From: JAWLCG01 sp041687295
GTDB lineage: Bacteria; Planctomycetota; Phycisphaerae; SM23-33; FEN-1343
Assembly (NCBI GenBank): GCA_041687295.1
Contig: JAWLCG010000272.1
Coordinates: 1-7,065, forward strand
Length of the DNA: 7,065 nt
Direction: 5' to 3'
In this document: positions 5,250-7,065 of the stretch, piece after piece
Layout of the letters: every line of letters starts with the position of its first letter
How positions within the stretch are numbered: the stretch's first letter is position 1
Program-made: the position numbers and the translations under genes
The notes under the pieces: model-generated
The model's database searches: none
What the model saw: the letters and a program-made list of their open reading frames with translations, nothing else
What the model was told of the DNA's origin: nothing

Positions 5250-5299
5250 CGGCTGGGCCACAAGGGCGCAGCCAGTTGGAAGGCAGAAGGAAAAGAATC

Positions 5300-7065
5300 A
5301 TGGAATCCAAGAAGGTTGAACTGGAAATTGGCGGTCGCACACTCACGCTGGAGACCGGCCACATCGCCCGCCAGGCCGCCGGCGCGGTCATGGTCCGCTA
5401 CGGCGACACGATGGTGCTGACCACCGTGGTCACCGCGCCCAACACGCGGGGGCTGGACTTTTTGCCCCTCTACGTGGACTACCGCGAGATGACCTACGCG
5501 GCCGGCAAGTTCCCGGGCGGCTTCTTCAAACGCGAGGGCCGGCCCGGCACGAAGGAAGTGCTCACCTGCCGGCTGATCGATCGGCCCATTCGGCCGCTGT
5601 TCCCCAAGGGCTTCACCGACGAAGTCCAGATCCAGTGCATCGTGATGAGCTACGACGGCGAGAACGACCCCGACGTGCTGGCCGTCATCGGTAGCGCCGC
5701 CTGCCTGGCCATCAGCCCGGTGCCCTTCGAGGGCCCCATCGGCTGCGTGCGGGTCGGGCGGGTCGACGGCGAGTTCGTCGTCATGCCCACCGCCGCCCAA
5801 CTCGAGCAGAGCGAGATGGAGCTGCTCGTCGCCGGCCCCGAAGAGGGCGTCAACATGCTCGAACTGGGCTCCATGGAGGTCCCGCACGACATCGTCGCCG
5901 ACGGCATCGAGCTGGGCCAGAGCGAGGTCCGACGCCTCTGCCAGATGATCAACGACCTGGCCGCCCAGGTCAACCCGACCAAGCGCTGGGAGTACAAGGG
6001 CCCCAGCGAAGAGCTGATGAAGCTCGTCTGGGACCGCGTCGCCGAGCCGCTCCGCCAGGCCAAGCAGATCCCCGGCAAGGTCGAGCGCAACGAGGCCATG
6101 GCCAAGATCCGCCAGGAGCTCATGGACGCCCTGCTGCCCGCCGACGCGACCGAGGCGCCCGCCTACGAGCCCGGCCACATCGGCGAGGCCTTCTACCAGA
6201 CCGAGAAGAAGGTCCAGCGCCAGCTGATCCTCTCGGGCACCCGCCCCGACGGGCGCAGCCCCACGGAGATTCGCCCGCTGCGGAGCGAGATCGGCGTGCT
6301 GCCCCGCACGCACGGCTCGGCCATCTTTGGCCGCGGCGAGACCCAGACCCTCGTCGCCACCACGCTGGGCACCATCTCCGACGAGCAGTCCGTCGACGGG
6401 CTGACCGAGGAGTACAACAAGAAGTTCATGCTGCACTACAACTTCCCGCCCTTCAGCGTCGGCGAGGTCAAGCCCATTCGCGGCCCCGGGCGGCGGGAGA
6501 TCGGCCACGGCGCCCTGGCCGAGAAGAGCCTCCAGGCCGTGCTGCCGGCGCCCGATCAGTTCGCCTACACCATCCGCCTGGTCAGCGACATCCTCGAGTC
6601 CAACGGCTCGACGAGCATGGCCAGCGTCTGCGGCGGAAGCCTGGCGCTGATGGACGCCGGTGTGCCCATCCGCAGCCACGTCGCCGGCATCAGCGTCGGC
6701 CGGGTGGAAGAGGACGGTAAGGAGGTCCTGCTCACCGACATCATCGGCGAGGAGGATTTCCATGGCGACATGGACTTCAAGGTCAGCGGCACGGTCAATG
6801 GCATCACGGGCATCCAGCTCGACTGCAAGACCCGCGCCCTGCCGCACGACACGATCGTGCGGACGCTGCAGCAGGCCGTCGACGGCCAGAAGGTGCTGCT
6901 GGAGACGATGAACGCGACCATCGCCCAGCCTCGCCCGGAGATCAGCCAGTACGCCCCGCGGCTGCTGACGATCAAGATCAACCCCGAGAAGATCGGCAAG
7001 GTGATCGGACCGGGCGGCAAGATGATCCGCAGCATCACCGAGCAGAGCGGCGCCTCGCTCGACAT
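5300..7065 (+). CDS. pnp: polynucleotide phosphorylase, 3' end cut by the window
   Basis: PNPase degrades RNA from the 3' end using phosphate, releasing nucleoside diphosphates, and can also add tails. It works as a ring-shaped trimer and often associates with degradosome partners. 588 full codons are present. The first RNase PH-like domain has FFKREGRPGTKE (75-86) and LIDRPIRPLFPKGF (92-105). A helical linker follows. The second RNase PH-like domain has GRGETQ (344-349), GRREIGHG, the phosphate-binding SNGSTSM (434-440), and catalytic D486, D492 and K494 at the same residue numbers as in the Escherichia coli enzyme. A KH domain begins with VIGPGGKMIR (568-577), and the window ends inside it; the remaining KH and the expected S1 domain are out of view. 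The ATG at 5300 follows AAGGA by 8 bases. No frameshift or internal stop is seen. Confidence 0.97.
   Translation, partial: MESKKVELEIGGRTLTLETGHIARQAAGAVMVRYGDTMVLTTVVTAPNTRGLDFLPLYVDYREMTYAAGKFPGGFFKREGRPGTKEVLTCRLIDRPIRPLFPKGFTDEVQIQCIVMSYDGENDPDVLAVIGSAACLAISPVPFEGPIGCVRVGRVDGEFVVMPTAAQLEQSEMELLVAGPEEGVNMLELGSMEVPHDIVADGIELGQSEVRRLCQMINDLAAQVNPTKRWEYKGPSEELMKLVWDRVAEPLRQAKQIPGKVERNEAMAKIRQELMDALLPADATEAPAYEPGHIGEAFYQTEKKVQRQLILSGTRPDGRSPTEIRPLRSEIGVLPRTHGSAIFGRGETQTLVATTLGTISDEQSVDGLTEEYNKKFMLHYNFPPFSVGEVKPIRGPGRREIGHGALAEKSLQAVLPAPDQFAYTIRLVSDILESNGSTSMASVCGGSLALMDAGVPIRSHVAGISVGRVEEDGKEVLLTDIIGEEDFHGDMDFKVSGTVNGITGIQLDCKTRALPHDTIVRTLQQAVDGQKVLLETMNATIAQPRPEISQYAPRLLTIKINPEKIGKVIGPGGKMIRSITEQSGASLD

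Noticed and set aside
5243..6847. 534-residue minus-strand frame opposite pnp
   Set aside because: It is fully antisense to a well-conserved gene and is rich in A, D, G, L and V repeats with no domain.

Overview
The window looks like a piece of bacterial chromosome with high G+C and long antisense shadow frames over every gene. I infer a planctomycete-like organism (Phycisphaerae or a relative) from the base composition, the style of the proteins and the palindromic repeats. This is a guess from the sequence alone; the genes themselves are widespread in bacteria.

Layout: two divergent transcription units leave a spacer at 3927-4192. Leftward (minus strand), in order of transcription, are ndk (nucleoside diphosphate kinase, 3926-3456), a single-domain cupin (3438-3076), a LarA-family nickel-pincer-nucleotide enzyme (2866-1682) and a sigma-54-activating NtrC-type response regulator (1649-252). 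ndk and cupin are 17 bp apart. The LarA-like gene and the regulator are 32 bp apart. Between these two pairs lies a 209-bp spacer with a cluster of short palindromic repeats. Rightward (plus strand) are a stand-alone receiver-domain response regulator (4193-4588), rpsO for ribosomal protein S15 (4744-5013) and pnp for polynucleotide phosphorylase (5300 to the window edge, cut off inside its KH domain).

How the genes relate: rpsO-pnp is the classic translation/RNA-decay pair, with structured DNA between the two genes but no clear intrinsic terminator. The receiver protein has its own good sigma-70-type promoter. The LarA-like protein keeps every residue I could map onto the nickel-pincer active site, so it is probably a 2-hydroxyacid racemase or epimerase of unknown substrate. 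The adjacent sigma-54 activator may or may not regulate it. No cofactor-synthesis genes (larB, larC, larE) and no sensor kinase are in view.

The least ordinary content is non-coding. There are two copies of a GGAG-headed palindrome (1-29 and 2936-2963), a tandem set of GTAGG-headed palindromes (2975-3074), an AT-rich 7-bp tandem repeat (57-77) in very GC-rich surroundings, and a perfect inverted repeat upstream of pnp (5175-5190). I see no CRISPR array, tRNA, rRNA, complete insertion sequence or phage gene, and no clearly new multi-gene system.
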